From DATLGB01 sp963726825 (lineage in GTDB: Bacteria > Actinomycetota > Thermoleophilia > Solirubrobacterales > Solirubrobacteraceae), in NCBI GenBank assembly GCA_963726825.1, contig CAVSDT010000002.1:1116001-1180000 (forward strand): DNA of 64,000 nucleotides, given 5' to 3'. Made by a program: the position numbers and the translations under genes. The notes beneath the pieces were generated by a model. The model was given only the letters and a program-made list of their open reading frames with translations, ran no database searches and had not been told where the DNA came from. Below, one piece after another: positions 44,249 to 51,914 of the stretch (its first letter is position 1; every line of letters starts with the position of its first letter).

Positions 44249-44960
44249 GCAGCAGCACCACCGCGGAGCCGACGTGGTCCTCGGTCGGGGGGATCCGGTG
44301 CCCGGGGGCCGGGAGGAGGCCGGCGGCCGCGCCCTCGGCGGTGAGCGTCGGGGCGTCGACGCGGCGCAGGTCGATCGCGTCGTCGGCCGACGTGCGCGTC
44401 CCGTCCGGACCCTGGACGGTGCGGATCCGCTCGATCCGCGCGACGGCGGGGGACAGCCGGACGGCGACCGGCTGGGACTCGAAGCGCCAGCCCTCGGCCT
44501 CCACGACGTCGGCCGCCGGCAGCTCGATCCCCGGCTCCTCCGAGAACGCGGTCAGCTCGTCGGCGATCGCCAGCGCCAGGAGGCCCCCGGGGGCGAGCAC
44601 GCGGCGGGCGCCCGCGAAGAACGCGGGCCGGTCGCCGAGCAGCTGCACGGTCTGCATCGGGACGAGCACGAGCGGGAACGGCCCGAGGCCGTCCGGGAGC
44701 GCCTCGGCGTCGGCGACGACGGTCGCGACGTCCAGCCCGGCGCGGACCGCGCGCTCGGTCAGCGCGGCCAGCAGCCCCGCGTCGCTGTCGAGCGCGGTGA
44801 CGGCGTGACCGTGCTCGGCCAGGTCGAGCGCGACGCGGCCGGTGCCGGCGCCGACGTCGAGCACCGGGCCGGCGGCCTGCATCGCCAGGCCGCGCCACAG
44901 CGGCAGGTCCGCCCGGTAGGCGTGGCACTCGGCGTCGTGGAAGGCGACGGCGGCGTTCAT
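44241..44960 (-). CDS. Class I SAM-dependent methyltransferase between murT and gatD
   Basis: The 239-aa protein has Rossmann motif I in PVLDVGAGTGRVALDLAEHG, an acidic loop in ALDSDAGLLAAL, motif III-like VVADAEALPDGLGPFPLVLV and motif VLAPGGLLALAI. The middle segment MQTVQLLGDRPAFFAGAR is typical of small-molecule methyltransferases. The C-terminal half (VRLSPAVARIERIRTVQGPD) does not reveal a substrate. It overlaps murT by 4 nt (ATGA) upstream and gatD by 8 nt downstream, so it is locked inside the peptidoglycan-amidation operon. A role on lipid II or the cell envelope is plausible but inferred. Confidence 0.85.
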   Translation of the reverse strand: MNAAVAFHDAECHAYRADLPLWRGLAMQAAGPVLDVGAGTGRVALDLAEHGHAVTALDSDAGLLAALTERAVRAGLDVATVVADAEALPDGLGPFPLVLVPMQTVQLLGDRPAFFAGARRVLAPGGLLALAIADELTAFSEEPGIELPAADVVEAEGWRFESQPVAVRLSPAVARIERIRTVQGPDGTRTSADDAIDLRRVDAPTLTAEGAAAGLLPAPGHRIPPTEDHVGSAVVLLRG

Positions 44961-46336
44961 CGCCAGTAGTCCTTCGCCTCGCCGCGGCGGGCCAGCAGCT
45001 CGCGCAGCTCGATCAGCGCCGTGTAGGTGGGCAGCACGTAGAGCGGGCCGCTGCCGGCCAGGGCGCGGTCCAGGGCGGGCTCGAGCGCCTCGACCACCTC
45101 CAGCCGGTCCGGGTCCAGCCCGGCGTACTTCAATCGCACCGCGAGCTCGGCGGCGCGCGACCCCGCGCACACCATGCGACCGATGTGGGGTGCCAGCAGC
45201 TCCCAGTCGGCGTCCCAGACCCACGAGACGTCGCGGCCGTCGGCGATCCGGTCGTTGAGCACCCCGAGGACGTCGAGCTCTGCGCCCTCGAGGCCGACCG
45301 TGCGCAGGACCTCGTTGGCGCCCGCAGGGTTCTTGATCAACAACAGGGACGTCTGGCGGCCACGCAGCTCGAGCGTCTCGGCGCGGCCGAACGCGGGGGC
45401 GACGCCGGCGAGCCCGGCGGCGATCTCCTCGAGCGTGGCACCGAGCTCGAGGCACAGCGCGGCGGCCGCGAGGGCGTTGTAGACGTTGTAGAGGCCGGGC
45501 AGCGGCAGCTCGACCTCGGTCTGCCCGCCGTCGGCGTGGAGGGTGAAGGCCGCGGCGCGGATGCCCTTCAGCCGCACGTCGGTGGCGCGCACGGACGGCT
45601 CGGGCCGGTCACCGTCTCCGTTCGGGCAGTGGTAGCGCCCGAGGTGGCCGAGGTAGATCGCGTCGTAGACGTAGGGCGCGCCGCAGCGGCGGCAGTGCTT
45701 GGAATCCGCCGCGTGCTGCATCTGGGGTCGCGCGAGCGCGTCGTCGTCGACGCCGAAGAACCGGACGCGGCGGTGGTCGCGGCCGAGGTCGGCGACGAGC
45801 GGGTCGTCGGCGTTGAGGACGAGGGCGGTGGCGGCCGGGAGCGTCGCGACGGTCTCGGCCCAGCGGTCGCCGATCGTCTCGAGCTCGCCGTAGCGGTCGA
45901 GCTGGTCGCGGAACAGGTTGGCCAGCAGGATCGCCCGGGGATGCAGCGCGTCCACGAGGCCGCCGAGCCAGAACTCGTCGACCTCGAACAGGCCGAGGTC
46001 CCCGTCGACGCGCCGTCCGCCGGCGCTCGCGGCGTCGGCGAGCGCGCTCGCGATGCCGCCGGCCATGTTGGCCCCCGCGCGGTTGTGCACGAGGCGGGTC
46101 CCGCGGCGCTCGAGCACCGAGGCGACCATCGCGGCGCTCGTCGTCTTCCCGTTCGTCGCGGAGAGGACGACGGAGCCCTCGCCCAGGCGCCCGGCGAGGT
46201 GCGCGATCGCGTCGGGGTCGATCCGGGTGAGGACCTTCCCGGGCAGCGACGTGCCCCCGCCGCGGCGCGCGAGGCGCGACAGGGTCCCCGCGGCCCGTGC
46301 GGCGGCGAGCCCGGCCGTCAGTCGTCCGGCGCTCAA
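44957..46336 (-). CDS. murT: Lipid II isoglutaminyl synthase, Mur ligase subunit MurT
   Basis: Mur-ligase-like subunit that activates the D-Glu alpha-carboxylate of lipid II for amidation with GatD. The 459-aa protein has the ATP site VVLSATNGKTTSAAMVASVL, VHNRAGANMAGGIASAL, LFEVDEFWLGGLVDAL, NLFRDQLDRYGELE and the C-terminal DUF1727 region (LLLIKNPAGANEVLRTV, VLNDRIADGRDVSWVWD). The central zinc-ribbon has CRRC and a third Cys in YHCPNGDGDRPEP, but the fourth expected Cys is Gly. The start is TTG 46336, overlapping the lipid-kinase stop as TTGA. No other start fits. Confidence 0.94.
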   Translation of the reverse strand: MSAGRLTAGLAAARAAGTLSRLARRGGGTSLPGKVLTRIDPDAIAHLAGRLGEGSVVLSATNGKTTSAAMVASVLERRGTRLVHNRAGANMAGGIASALADAASAGGRRVDGDLGLFEVDEFWLGGLVDALHPRAILLANLFRDQLDRYGELETIGDRWAETVATLPAATALVLNADDPLVADLGRDHRRVRFFGVDDDALARPQMQHAADSKHCRRCGAPYVYDAIYLGHLGRYHCPNGDGDRPEPSVRATDVRLKGIRAAAFTLHADGGQTEVELPLPGLYNVYNALAAAALCLELGATLEEIAAGLAGVAPAFGRAETLELRGRQTSLLLIKNPAGANEVLRTVGLEGAELDVLGVLNDRIADGRDVSWVWDADWELLAPHIGRMVCAGSRAAELAVRLKYAGLDPDRLEVVEALEPALDRALAGSGPLYVLPTYTALIELRELLARRGEAKDYWR

Positions 46337-47205
46337 GGCGCGAGCACCCGCAGGGCGCCGGGCAGCACCCGGATGGTGGCCGGCAGCTCGGCCACGGGAT
46401 CGCCGTCGGCGAACGTCGTGAACGCCCGGTCGGCCTCGAAGCGGATCTCCTTCCCGCGCAGGAAGGTCAGTGAGGGGTGATCCACGTGCGTGCCCCGGAA
46501 GACCTTCGGGAGCACCTTGAGGAAGTCCCACTTGCCGCACGCGCCGAGCAGCACGACGTCGAGCTCACCGTCGTCGAGCGAGGCGTGCGGCACGTAGCGC
46601 ATCCCGCCGCCGTACATCCCGGAGTTGGCGACCGACACGGAGTAGCCGGCGAACTCGTGCAGGACGCCGTCGACGGTGACCCGCCACAACGCGGTGCGCC
46701 ACGGGCCGAGCGCGCGCAGCGTGGCGTAGAGGTAGACGGCGTTGCCGAGCGGCAGTCGCGTGGCGTTGGCGATCACCTGCACGTCGGAGTCCAGGCCTGC
46801 GGAGGCGATGCCGAGGTAGGTGATGCCGTCCGCGTCGGCGACGTCGACGGCCCGGATGCGGTCCCCGCAGGCGACGGCCACCGCGGCCTCCGGGCCTTCG
46901 GCGATGCCGAGCTTGCGCGCGAAGTCGTTGCCGCGGCCGCCGGGGATGACGGCCAGGACGCCGTCGGTGCCGCGCAGCTCGCCGGCGATCGCGCCGGTGA
47001 CGCCGTCACCGCCCATCGCGGCGGCGACCTCGCCGTGCTCCAGCGCCTGGCGGGCCAGCACCCGCGCGTGGTCCAGCGACCGGGTGCGCACGGTGCGCAC
47101 GGACACGCCGTGGTGGCGGAACGCGGCCTCGACGGCGGGCAGCTTGCGCTCGGCACGGCCGCCGCCGGCACGCGGGTTGACGATCAGGCACACGTCGCGT
47201 GGCAT
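46333..47205 (-). CDS. Diacylglycerol kinase-family lipid kinase (YegS/DgkB-like)
   Basis: The 290-aa protein has the DAGK catalytic signature: CLIVNPRAGGGRAERKLPAV at the N terminus, the MGGDGVTGAIAGELRGTDGV loop, VIPGGRGNDFARKLGI and the second-domain DGELDVVLLGAC. It is the soluble YegS/DgkB type that phosphorylates diacylglycerol or another lipid. ATG 47205 lies 10 nt from a minus-strand TACGCT -10 box (47216-47221) and starts the operon that continues with murT, the methyltransferase and gatD. DgkB-type enzymes recycle lipid from wall-polymer synthesis, consistent with this context. Confidence 0.9.
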   Translation of the reverse strand: MPRDVCLIVNPRAGGGRAERKLPAVEAAFRHHGVSVRTVRTRSLDHARVLARQALEHGEVAAAMGGDGVTGAIAGELRGTDGVLAVIPGGRGNDFARKLGIAEGPEAAVAVACGDRIRAVDVADADGITYLGIASAGLDSDVQVIANATRLPLGNAVYLYATLRALGPWRTALWRVTVDGVLHEFAGYSVSVANSGMYGGGMRYVPHASLDDGELDVVLLGACGKWDFLKVLPKVFRGTHVDHPSLTFLRGKEIRFEADRAFTTFADGDPVAELPATIRVLPGALRVLAP

Positions 47206-47264
47206 GGACCGGGGCAGCGTAGGACCCGGCGCACCGGCGGGTCGGTCGGGAGGGTGCGTGCTCC

Positions 47265-47270
47265 TAGCGT
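47265..47270 (+). promoter_or_regulatory. -10 box TAGCGT for cyclophilin lipoprotein gene
   Basis: TAGCGT ends 8 nt before the ATG at 47279 with no ribosome site, a leaderless-type start. A minus-strand TACGCT for the lipid-kinase operon lies 50 bp away. Confidence 0.5.
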
Positions 47271-47278
47271 TCCGTCGC

Positions 47279-47941
47279 ATGCGTCTGCGCGTCCTCGGGT
47301 CCCTGCTCCTGTCCGCCCTCGTGCTCGGCGCCTGCGGCGGCGCAGACGACGACGGCGGCGGTGAGACCGCGGCGGCGACGCCGACCCCGGTGCGCTGCGC
47401 CGACGTCGACGCGCCCGCCGCCAAGCCGGATGGCGGCGCGAAGAAGCCGACGGGCCGGCTGGACCCCGCCAAGACGTGGACGGTGACCTTCAAGACGTCC
47501 TGCGGCTCGTTCGCGATCGAGCTCGACGTCAAGCAGGCGCCGAAGACGGCCGCCTCGTTCGCCTCGCTGGCCGAGCAGGGCTTCTACGACGACACGATCT
47601 TCCACCGCATCGTGCCCGGCTTCGTGATCCAGGGCGGTGACCCGACGCAGAGGGGCAGCGGCGGGCCGGGCTACAGCGTGCGGGAGACGCCGCCGAGCAG
47701 CCTGCGCTACCTCAAGGGCGTCGTCGCGATGGCCAAGACCGGCGCCGAGCCGGCGGGCACGTCCGGCAGCCAGTTCTACGTCGTCACCGGCGAGGACGCG
47801 GGGCTGCCGCCGGACTACGCGCTCGTCGGCGAGGTCTCCGAGGGCATGGACGTCGTCGATGCGATCGGACAGCTCGGTGACGCGAGCGAGCAGCCGACGC
47901 AGCCCGTCGTCGTCGAGTCCGCGAGCGTGGCGTCCTCCTAG
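47279..47941 (+). CDS. Cyclophilin-type peptidyl-prolyl isomerase, predicted lipoprotein
   Basis: The 220-aa protein has a lipoprotein signal (VLGSLLLSALVLGACGG; lipid Cys near 19), a low-complexity linker and a cyclophilin domain. The domain shows SCGSFAIELDVKQAPKTAAS, FYDDTIFHRIVPGFVIQGGD with the catalytic Arg and Phe, GYSVRETP, VVAMAKTGAEPAGTSGSQFY and the final LVGEVSEGMDVVDAIG. It would act on exported proteins at the outer face of the membrane. Downstream lies the convergent MFS gene. Confidence 0.92.
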   Translation: MRLRVLGSLLLSALVLGACGGADDDGGGETAAATPTPVRCADVDAPAAKPDGGAKKPTGRLDPAKTWTVTFKTSCGSFAIELDVKQAPKTAASFASLAEQGFYDDTIFHRIVPGFVIQGGDPTQRGSGGPGYSVRETPPSSLRYLKGVVAMAKTGAEPAGTSGSQFYVVTGEDAGLPPDYALVGEVSEGMDVVDAIGQLGDASEQPTQPVVVESASVASS

Positions 47942-47954
47942 CGGACGGCCGGAC

Positions 47955-49307
47955 TCACGCGGGCCGCGCCGGACGGCGTCCGCGCTCCCGCAGCCCGGCG
48001 AGCACGAGCAGCACCGCGATCGCCAGCGTGACCGCGGCGACGCCATGGAGGCCGGCGCTGCTCGCCGGGTCGCCGAGCGCGAGCCCGATGAGGGCCGTGG
48101 CGCCGATCGCGCCGAAGAAGCGGAACGTCTGGAACAGCCCCGCCGCGGCGCCGGTGCTGGCCGGCGGCGCCGCGGCGTAGAGCGCGCTCTGCAGGCCGAG
48201 GTTGTTGAAGCCGCCGGGAACGCCGAGGATGGCCGCGGCGACGACGATCACCGCGACGGGCGTCGCGTCCCCGACGACGAGCAGCACGGCCGAGCCGAGC
48301 GTCAGGAACGTCGAGCCGATCAGCAGTGCCGGGCGCGGGCCGCGCCGTGCGACCACCCGCGCCGCCAGCGGGGTGACGAGCACCCCGACGCCGGCGATCG
48401 GCAGGATCAGCAGGCCGGCGGTCCCGGCCCCGTAGCCGCGTGCGTCCTCGAGCCACTGGGGGACCGCGAAGAACGCGCTGTAGAAGACGACGTTGACGGC
48501 CGCGTACTGGACGAACACGGCGAGCAGCCGGCGGTCGAGGATGACCGCGAGCTCGAGCAGCGGCGTGCGCGCCCGGCGCTCCCACCAGGCGAGCCCCGCC
48601 AGGCCCGCCAGGCCGACGGGGAGCAGCCACCAGCGCGGCGACGGGTCGCCGAGGGAGAGCACGAAGCCGAGGACGCCGCCGAGGCCGGCGAGGAACAGGC
48701 CGATGCCGCCGACGTCGAGCAGCTCGGTGACCTGGCGGCGCTGCGCCGGCCGGGGCGGGTCGGCCGGCAGCGCCCGCAGCGCCCACGGCAGGCCGCCCGC
48801 GGCGAGCACGGCGTTGACGGCGAAGATGCCCTCCCAACCCGTCGTGACGACGAGCAGCCCGCCGAGCACCGGCCCGAGCGCGGCGCTGGTGGCGTTGGCG
48901 ACGTTGATCGCGCCGAGGGTCGACGGCGGCGGTGCGTCGCCGACCGCCTCGCGGCGCAGGATCGCCATCCCGGCCGGGAAGGCGCAGGCGGTCCCCAGGG
49001 CCGTGAGGACGCGCGCGACGAGGAGCCAGCCGAACGACGGCGCGAGCGGCCCGATGACGCCGCTGATCCCGACGAGGATCCAGCCGGCGCAGAACACGTG
49101 CTTGGGACCGATCAGGTCGGCGAGCCGGCCCGCCAGCGGCTGTCCGACCGCGGCGGCCAGGTAGAAGCCCGAGATCAGCCACGTGACCGTCACGAGCGTG
49201 ACGTCGAAGTCCTCGCGCAGCGTCACGAGCGCGACGGCGATCATCGACGAGTTCAGCGGGTTCAGCAGCATGCCGAGCAGGAGCGGGAGGACCAGCCGGC
49301 GCGGCAC
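47955..49307 (-). CDS. MFS drug-resistance transporter (DHA2/EmrB-QacA type)
   Basis: The 450-aa membrane protein shows about 14 hydrophobic helices, the DHA2 mark. Visible are LLLGMLLNPLNSSMIAVAL in helix 1, WLISGFYLAAAVGQPLAGRL and ADLIGPKHVFCAGWILVGIS, RVLTALGTACAFPAGMAIL and GPVLGGLLVVTTGWEGIFAVN (motif C). It probably exports drugs or small molecules by proton antiport. The GTG at 49307 is taken as start, 11 nt after the ogt stop, so it could be the last gene of the sigma-ogt-MFS run. No specific substrate can be read. Confidence 0.87.
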   Translation of the reverse strand: MPRRLVLPLLLGMLLNPLNSSMIAVALVTLREDFDVTLVTVTWLISGFYLAAAVGQPLAGRLADLIGPKHVFCAGWILVGISGVIGPLAPSFGWLLVARVLTALGTACAFPAGMAILRREAVGDAPPPSTLGAINVANATSAALGPVLGGLLVVTTGWEGIFAVNAVLAAGGLPWALRALPADPPRPAQRRQVTELLDVGGIGLFLAGLGGVLGFVLSLGDPSPRWWLLPVGLAGLAGLAWWERRARTPLLELAVILDRRLLAVFVQYAAVNVVFYSAFFAVPQWLEDARGYGAGTAGLLILPIAGVGVLVTPLAARVVARRGPRPALLIGSTFLTLGSAVLLVVGDATPVAVIVVAAAILGVPGGFNNLGLQSALYAAAPPASTGAAAGLFQTFRFFGAIGATALIGLALGDPASSAGLHGVAAVTLAIAVLLVLAGLRERGRRPARPA

Positions 49308-49317
49308 GCGCTGGACG

Positions 49318-49896
49318 CTACTGCGGCACGGAGCCCTCCAGCGCGAGCAGGGCGGACTTGCGCTCGACGCCGCCCGTGTAGTGGCCGAGCCGCCCGGAGG
49401 CGGGGAGCACGCGGTGGCAGGGGACGACGACGGGGACGGGGTTGGTGGCCATCGCCGTCCCGACCGCGCGAGCGGCGCCCGGCCTGCCCGCGCGCGCCGC
49501 GAGCTCGCCGTAGGACACGGTCTCACCGCGCCGCGTCGAGTCGCGCAGGGTCGCGAGCACCGTGCGGCGGAACGGGGCGGCGACGAGCGCGAGGTCGACG
49601 GGAAGCTCCAGCTCGCCGGGAAGGTCGCCTTCCAGCCAGGCGAGCAGCACCTCCGTCGTGTCGCGCAGCTCCCGCGGGGCGCGCAGCACGCGCGGGCCCA
49701 CGCGCTCGGCGATCGTCGCCAGCACCGCGTCCTCGGCGAACTCGGGGTAGGCGACCCGCAGCAGCCCCGTCGCTCCTGCGGCGACCGTGAGGCGGCCGAG
49801 GGGGGAGTCGACCGGCGCGTACAGCGCGTCGGCCAGCCCGTCGCGGACGGCGTCGGCGGCGAACGCCTCGAGCAGGTGGTCGGGGAGGGGGGTCAT
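49318..49896 (-). CDS. ogt: Methylated-DNA--protein-cysteine methyltransferase Ogt
   Basis: Suicidal DNA-repair protein that removes methyl or alkyl groups from O6-guanine. The 192-aa protein has an N-terminal ribonuclease-like domain (YAPVDSPLGRLTVAAGATGL) and the C-terminal active-site domain with VSYGELAARAGRPGAARAVG, the acceptor Cys in VVVPCHRVLPASG (near 160) and YTGGVERKSALLALEG. Its ATG overlaps the sigma-factor stop by 4 nt, so it is co-translated with an ECF sigma factor, an uncommon pairing suggesting alkylation- or stress-linked control (inference). Confidence 0.94.
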   Translation of the reverse strand: MTPLPDHLLEAFAADAVRDGLADALYAPVDSPLGRLTVAAGATGLLRVAYPEFAEDAVLATIAERVGPRVLRAPRELRDTTEVLLAWLEGDLPGELELPVDLALVAAPFRRTVLATLRDSTRRGETVSYGELAARAGRPGAARAVGTAMATNPVPVVVPCHRVLPASGRLGHYTGGVERKSALLALEGSVPQ

Positions 49897-50402
49897 GCGG
49901 TGCTCCTCTCGCGCAGGGTGCGCACGGCGGTGGAGACGCGCTGGCGGGCGGCGGCGGACGAGCAGTCCAGCCGCAGCGCGATCGCGTCGTAGGAGAGGTC
50001 GTCGACGAAGCGCAGTCGCAGGGCGTCGCGGGCGGGGTCAGACAGGTCGCCGATCAGCGACTCGAAGGCCGCGATCGCCGCCGGGTCCTCAGCGGCGGTG
50101 GACGGGCCGTCCCGGCGGGCCAGCTCGTCGCGGCCCGGGTCGTCGGCCAGCGCCACGACGTCTGCGACCGCCGTCTCGCGGGCCGCGGCGCGGTGGACGT
50201 CCATCGCCGTGGTGAAGACGATCCGGTGCAGCCACGCCCGCAGGTGGTCGGCGTGGCGCAGGCGCGGGTAGGCCCGCAGCGCCCGCAGCAGCGCCTCCTG
50301 GACGACGTCCTCGGCGCGCCCGGGGTCGCTCAGCCGCCGCGCGTGCGTGAGCAGCTCGTCCCCATGGGCGTCGACGAGCGAGGAGAAGGGCGGGAGGGTC
50401 AC
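49893..50402 (-). CDS. ECF-type RNA polymerase sigma factor
   Basis: The 169-aa protein has region 2 (FSSLVDAHGDELLTHARRLS, GRAEDVVQEALLRALRAYPR, HLRAWLHRIVFTTAMDVHRA) and region 4 (SDPARDALRLRFVDDLSYDA, IALRLDCSSAAARQRVSTAV). These directly mark it as an ECF sigma factor. No anti-sigma gene adjoins it. It overlaps ogt downstream by 4 nt. Upstream lies a GST-like gene 35 bp away. GTG 50402 is the only start that precedes the conserved region 2; it lacks an obvious ribosome site. Region 4 ends close to the stop, so no C-terminal regulatory domain is present. Confidence 0.9.
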   Translation of the reverse strand: MTLPPFSSLVDAHGDELLTHARRLSDPGRAEDVVQEALLRALRAYPRLRHADHLRAWLHRIVFTTAMDVHRAAARETAVADVVALADDPGRDELARRDGPSTAAEDPAAIAAFESLIGDLSDPARDALRLRFVDDLSYDAIALRLDCSSAAARQRVSTAVRTLRERSTA

Positions 50403-50437
50403 CGGGATGAGAACGGCCCCGGCGCCCGTCGTGTGAG

Positions 50438-51166
50438 TCAGGCCGCCGGAACCCAGCCGGCCGGGTACGCGCCGGCGGGGATGGTGCGCTCGCGGGTGCC
50501 GAACAGCCCGCGCGCCGCCTCCGCGCAGCGGCGGCCGTCGAGCAGCGGGCGCAGGTCGCCGACGGTGTCGAGGACATGGAGGGTCGCGCCGATCTGCAGG
50601 TCGGCCGCCGTCGCGTGGGCGCCGCCCATGATCCCGTCCCGGCAGTGCTCGTCGGCCCGGTCGAGCAGCGCGGGCAGCCCCGCGAGGTCGGTGGCGAGGC
50701 GCTCGGCGCTGATGCCGTGGTACTTCCACGCGGCGCGGACGTAGCGCATCGCGTAGTCGGTCCCGGGCCCGTCCAGCGGCTCGCCGCCGAGGATGATCGC
50801 CAGCTGCTCGGGGCGGAACTGCAGTGCGGCCCAGGGCAGCCGCCGCCCGAGGTCCTGCAGCTCGCCGTCGCCCCACGCCTCCGCCTCGCGGACGCGGTCG
50901 GCGATCGCCGCGGGATACAGCGCCGGCTCCGGCGCGCGCCGCTCGAGCGCGTCGAGGATCGCGGTGGAGCCGTGCACCTTCTCTCCGTCCTCGAACGTCA
51001 CGCCGGGGACCGTCGTGCGGCCCGCCCCGTAGATCGCCTCCATCCCCGGGCCGTGGTTGCTCATGTCCATCTCGACGCGCTCGAAGGCGACGCCCTTGAG
51101 CTCGAAGGCCTTCTGCACCGTCATGCACGGGTGCGACGGGGGGAGGGCGTGGATCGTGGCGGTCAT
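50438..51166 (-). CDS. Glutathione S-transferase-like protein
   Basis: A 242-aa protein of GST fold. The N-terminal thioredoxin-like half has LPPSHPCMTVQKAFELKGV, AGRTTVPGVTFEDGEKVHGS (cis-Pro in TVPGV) and STAILDALERR. The C-terminal helical half has LQFRPEQLAIILGG, DEHCRDGIMGGAHATAADLQ and IGATLHVLDTVGDLRPLL. Actinobacteria generally lack glutathione, so the thiol co-substrate could be mycothiol or none. ATG 51166 follows an AAGGAG site and overlaps the stop of a 42-aa ORF in ATGA, suggesting coupling. It lies upstream of the sigma-ogt pair. Confidence 0.82.
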   Translation of the reverse strand: MTATIHALPPSHPCMTVQKAFELKGVAFERVEMDMSNHGPGMEAIYGAGRTTVPGVTFEDGEKVHGSTAILDALERRAPEPALYPAAIADRVREAEAWGDGELQDLGRRLPWAALQFRPEQLAIILGGEPLDGPGTDYAMRYVRAAWKYHGISAERLATDLAGLPALLDRADEHCRDGIMGGAHATAADLQIGATLHVLDTVGDLRPLLDGRRCAEAARGLFGTRERTIPAGAYPAGWVPAA

Positions 51167-51291
51167 GCGGTCTCCTTGGGGGCGGCGAGCCCGAGCGACT
51201 CGATCGCCGTTTCGCGCAGGTCGTGCTCGTGCACCCTGCCCGAGACGGTCAGCGGGCACGCCGAGGCCCCGCTGGCGTACGCGCCCGCCAT
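51163..51291 (-). CDS. Possible small protein of 42 aa coupled to the GST-like gene
   Basis: An ORF of 42 codons from ATG 51291 to a TGA that overlaps the GST-like ATG (ATGA). It begins 2 nt after the stop of the upstream membrane-protein gene, so it fills the gap exactly. The sequence starts MAGAYASGASACPLTVSGRV, has one Cys and a mixed-charge helix HEHDLRETAIESLGL, and ends AAPKETA; its last codons carry the AAGGAG ribosome site of the GST gene. No family is recognised. Its fit between two genes argues for reality, but chance in GC-rich DNA is possible. Confidence 0.4.
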   Translation of the reverse strand: MAGAYASGASACPLTVSGRVHEHDLRETAIESLGLAAPKETA

Positions 51292-51293
51292 GG

Positions 51294-51905
51294 TCAGCGC
51301 CGGGCGGGCGCGCTCCCGGCCCGGGCGGCCTTCTGCCGGCGCCGCCCGAGGACGAACAGCGTTCCGAGCGCGATCAGCACGAGCACGAAGCCGTAGAAGA
51401 TCGCGATCCCGGAGTCCACCCCGCCGAACGGCAGGCCGATCAGCTTGACGAGGGCCCAGCCGACGAGCAGCAGGAGCAGGACGACGGCGATGACCAGGAG
51501 CACCCCGGCGACCCGGCGCCAGGTCGGCGCCCCGCGGCCGGGATCCACGAGCGCGAGGATCCGCAGCACGAGCATCTGACGGCCGGTCGGCGGCGCCTGG
51601 CCCAGCCGCTCCTGCGCGACCTTGAGGTCGCCCATGCGGCGCTCCGCGTAGGCCAGCGACGCCTCGGCCATGCGGCGCAGCTGCAGCCGCTCCTGGGGCC
51701 GGGCGGCGGCGATCGCGACGCGGAAGTGCTCCCGTGCGGCCTTCGCGTCCGAGCGCTCCGCGGCGCGCGCCCCGAGGATCGCCTGGGCGGCCGAGCGGAA
51801 GCGCGTCTCGGCGTGGAGCTCCTCGTCGGACTTGTGCTCCAGCTGCTGCATCGCCGACATGGCGGACTTGGACTCGATGCGGACGGCGCGCTGCTTGGGA
51901 GGCAT
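51294..51905 (-). CDS. Two-TM membrane protein of unknown function
   Basis: A 203-aa protein not recognised as a named family. The N-terminal 110 residues are charged and helical with a tetratricopeptide-like look (ARAAERSDAKAAREHFRVAI, EASLAYAERRMGDLKVAQER). Two strongly hydrophobic helices follow (VAGVLLVIAVVLLLLLVGWA and a second one near FYGFVLVLIALGTLFVLG) and a basic tail. It may be an anchor or scaffold. The ATG lies 6 nt from a minus-strand TAGACT -10 box (51912-51917), which itself contains the stop codon of the enolase-superfamily gene. Confidence 0.7.
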   Translation of the reverse strand: MPPKQRAVRIESKSAMSAMQQLEHKSDEELHAETRFRSAAQAILGARAAERSDAKAAREHFRVAIAAARPQERLQLRRMAEASLAYAERRMGDLKVAQERLGQAPPTGRQMLVLRILALVDPGRGAPTWRRVAGVLLVIAVVLLLLLVGWALVKLIGLPFGGVDSGIAIFYGFVLVLIALGTLFVLGRRRQKAARAGSAPARR

Positions 51906-51914
51906 GGCCCGAGT

